Shown here in pieces: positions 61,895-64,000 of a stretch of DNA of 64,000 nt. The notes under the pieces were generated by a model. The model searched no databases, had not been told where the DNA came from, and worked only from the letters and a program-made list of their open reading frames with translations. Origin of the DNA: Diploptera punctata (Eukaryota; Arthropoda; Insecta; Blattodea; Blaberidae); assembly GCA_030220185.1 (NCBI GenBank), contig JASPKZ010001599.1, positions 196,501 through 260,500 of the forward strand. Direction: 5' to 3'. The position numbers and the translations under genes were made by a program. The number at the start of each line of letters is the position of its first letter. The stretch's first letter is position 1.

Positions 61895-62897
61895 ACACAA
61901 AGAGTAGGGTGCGTGTAGGCAAACAGTTTTCGGACACTTTTGAAATCCAGAATGGGTTGAAGCAAGGAGATGCACTATCTCTTCTACTATTTAATTTTGT
62001 ACTAGATCATGCCATTAAATCCTTAGAGAATGAGGAAGGCTTACAACTCAATGGTATTAATAAGCTGTTAGTTTATGCTGATGATGTAGTATTGTTGGCC
62101 GACAGCGAGGAGATACTAAAGGACAACACGGACACACTATTGAGTAACACTAAGGAATTAGGACTGGAAGTAAATATCAATAAAACTAAATATATGGCCA
62201 CACGTAGAAATAAATTATATAATGGAAATGGACAGCTAATGAGAAATGAGGGAAATTTTGAGGAAGTGGCTGAATTCAAATACCTAGGAACAATAATCAC
62301 AAATAGGAATGAGATGCAGAAAGAAATAAACATAGGCTCAATTCTGGAAATGCGTGCTATTATGCAATGCAGAGACTTTTGATGTCCGAACTCCTTTCAA
62401 AAAACGTTAAACTGAAAATATATAAAACTATTATTCTACCAGTTATATTATATGGGTGCAAAACATGGACTCTTACTTTAAGGGAGGAGAGGAGATTGCA
62501 GGTTTTTGAGAATAAAGTACTTAGGAAAATTTTTGGACCAAAGAGAGATGAACAGACAGGTGAATGGAGAAGGCTACATAACAATGAACTACATGGTCTT
62601 TATAGGAAGCCAGATATAATAAGAACAGTTAAGTCTCGTAGACTACGATGGGCAGGACATGTTGCACGTATGGGGAATGAAAGACTTGCATGGAAACTTC
62701 TTGTAGGAAAGCCTGAGGGAAAACGCCCAATTGGTAGACCAAGAATGAGGTGGGAGAATAACATTAACTATGATTTGAGGGAAGTAGATTATACAGGAAA
62801 TAATTGGAAAGCATTAGCTCAGGATAGGGATGTATGGAGAGCTTATGTCCGCGCGGCCATGAACCTATGGGTTCGATAGTGCCAGTGAGTAAGTAAG
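61895..62897 (+). mobile_element. RTE-A LINE, 1.0-kb young copy
   Basis: The plus strand carries motif B (GLKQGDALSL), catalytic YADDVVLLADSEE, KYLGTIITNRNEM and the whole tail to GTGCCAGTGAGTAAGTAAGT. A single T missing near 62327 splits it into frames 61909-62382 and 62367-62879. Short TATATAAT-like sequence on both sides may be the target duplication. 5'-truncated in the palm domain. Confidence 0.9.
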
Positions 62898-63051
62898 TAT
62901 ATAATTAGTGAAAATAGGCCTAAATGTTAGTATTGTCGCGGAGAAAATACAATTTTTAAACATTACATTTGGTTAGAGCACTGACTTCGGAAAACTATGA
63001 ATTGCAAAAGAAATGGCAAGAATTGTGTTAATGACCTAATAGATCAAAAAC

Positions 63052-63115
63052 ACTATGTGACCTCGAAGTCACACTGATATGGTTTATGTGACCTCGAAGT
63101 CACACTGATATGGTT
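63052..63115 (+). repeat. Two tandem 33-bp units with TGACCT half-sites
   Basis: TATGTGACCTCGAAGTCACA then CTGATATGGTT, repeated exactly once. Each unit holds TGACCTCGAAGTCA, a near-palindrome. Confidence 0.9.
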
Positions 63116-63714
63116 TAAATGCTTCATTACAGGGAATTATGGGTCAAGAACATGAAAAGATAGTAAGTCATTAATATGACCTAACTGATAAATACGGCTG
63201 CATGTTAATACTTTTTTATTATTTTTATAAGTTTATGAATCCACAAGATTAATAATTAATATTTGAAATTAAATTTGAAACCCAGACACGTAAGACCCTA
63301 TAAACGTTTTCTTAAATTTTAGCCCATTTTGATCGATTGTATTAGCCTAATAGTGTGACATGAAAAACTTTGAATGGTTTTCAAGTAATCATCATCCGAA
63401 GGGTCCAGGGAAAGAACAGGACAAGTCATTTTTTGTTCAAATGGAGTTTAGGTTATCATTAAATTCTCCATGGAAAGAACCATCTTTTAGAAGTTTAAAA
63501 CAGTAAAAGAAACGGTTTATTCACAGGGTTTATTTTCCTTCAGAACTTGGTATACAGATAAAGTAGTATAATAATAGTACATATTGTAAAATTAAGTGTT
63601 TTTTGTCGGTTCATATAATATCAAGAATTACGTCATGTAGCCTCTTCTGCCTCAAGTAAGTTCGTATTTCTATCGCTTTCTCGGAATTCTAAGATTTTTC
63701 TTCCCGTTATGCTG
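63116..63714. other. Unassigned AT-rich interval
   Basis: No repeat or coding signal was recognised. Confidence 0.35.
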
Positions 63715-63895
63715 TGGTTTATCTACGACGCAACGCGCCAGCGCAAAAATTGCTCCCCATGTATTTAAATGGAGGTGGTTTATCTACAACGCAAATTGAT
63801 GGCGCAAAAAAAATTGCGCTGACATGTCGCGTCGTGTTTTGGAATCTCTTGAATCCAGACGCAATTTGCCAGCGCAAACAAAGAATATAGAAGAT
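63715..63895. repeat. Diverged direct repeats with GTGGTTTATCTAC and CGCAA motifs
   Basis: TGTGGTTTATCTACGACGCA at 63714 and GGTGGTTTATCTACAACGCA at 63774, plus several scattered GCGCAAA/TTGCGC motifs in both orientations. It may be the end of a DNA transposon that runs beyond the window. Confidence 0.45.
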
Positions 63896-64000
63896 ATTAC
63901 CCGTACTCATTGGTGTAATTGCTAAAAACAAACTAAGATTTTATAACAAAATGTCGGAAATACAGTACTTGTTTTATAACTTTCCAATTTTAACGACGAA

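Overview
This window looks like repeat-dense intergenic DNA from an insect nuclear genome. The mix of RTE-like LINEs, several tRNA-headed SINE families and long AAT microsatellites would suit a large cockroach- or termite-like genome, but the species is inferred, not proven. I found no convincing host protein-coding gene. Every open frame with recognisable homology belongs to a mobile element. Most other open frames are read through AT-rich microsatellites (poly-Ile, poly-Tyr or poly-Leu) or lie antisense to reverse transcriptases.

The commonest element is one RTE-like non-LTR retrotransposon family, called RTE-A here. It has an apurinic endonuclease domain, a reverse transcriptase with a YADD motif, and a 3' end of TTAC or GTAA tandem repeats. 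At least a dozen 5'-truncated copies lie on both strands. The longest is at 6669-9334 and has a clear target-site duplication. Also present are three further RTE-like families (RTE-B, RTE-C, RTE-D), a CR1/Jockey-like LINE whose 3' tail runs into AAT/ATT microsatellite, a Penelope-like remnant, LINE fragments ending in a zinc-binding domain, five or six SINE families with tRNA-like heads, and an unclassified repeat of about 650-750 bp (repeat E, seven copies).

DNA transposons are represented by four kinds. A 1.73-kb PIF/Harbinger-like element (10452-12181) has GC-rich inverted repeats, a TTA duplication and a frameshifted MADF-domain remnant. A 107-bp near-perfect palindromic MITE (22533-22639) has its empty site preserved in a paralogue. 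A 122-bp TA-flanked MITE (25253-25374) sits inside an RTE copy. An 853-bp TA-flanked mariner/IS630-like deletion derivative (36765-37617) keeps both ends of its transposase. A Helitron-like segment near 55.7-57.0 kb carries eight copies of an 86-bp repeat.

Layout: 0-10 kb RTE-A, RTE-B, RTE-C, SINEs and repeat E; 10-14 kb a three-level nest (SINE in Harbinger in SINE) and RTE-B; 14-29 kb RTE-A, CR1-like copies and a foldback repeat; 29-36 kb Penelope remnant, SINEs and low-complexity arrays; 36-41 kb mariner-like element and a 2-kb stretch with no recognisable repeat; 41-46.6 kb a 1-kb AAT array and a second foldback-family copy; 47.0-49.4 kb the most unusual feature, eight tandem ~293-bp units each with a tRNA-like gene, a T-run terminator and a CTCF-like motif; 49.4-64 kb SINEs, minisatellites and further RTE-A copies.
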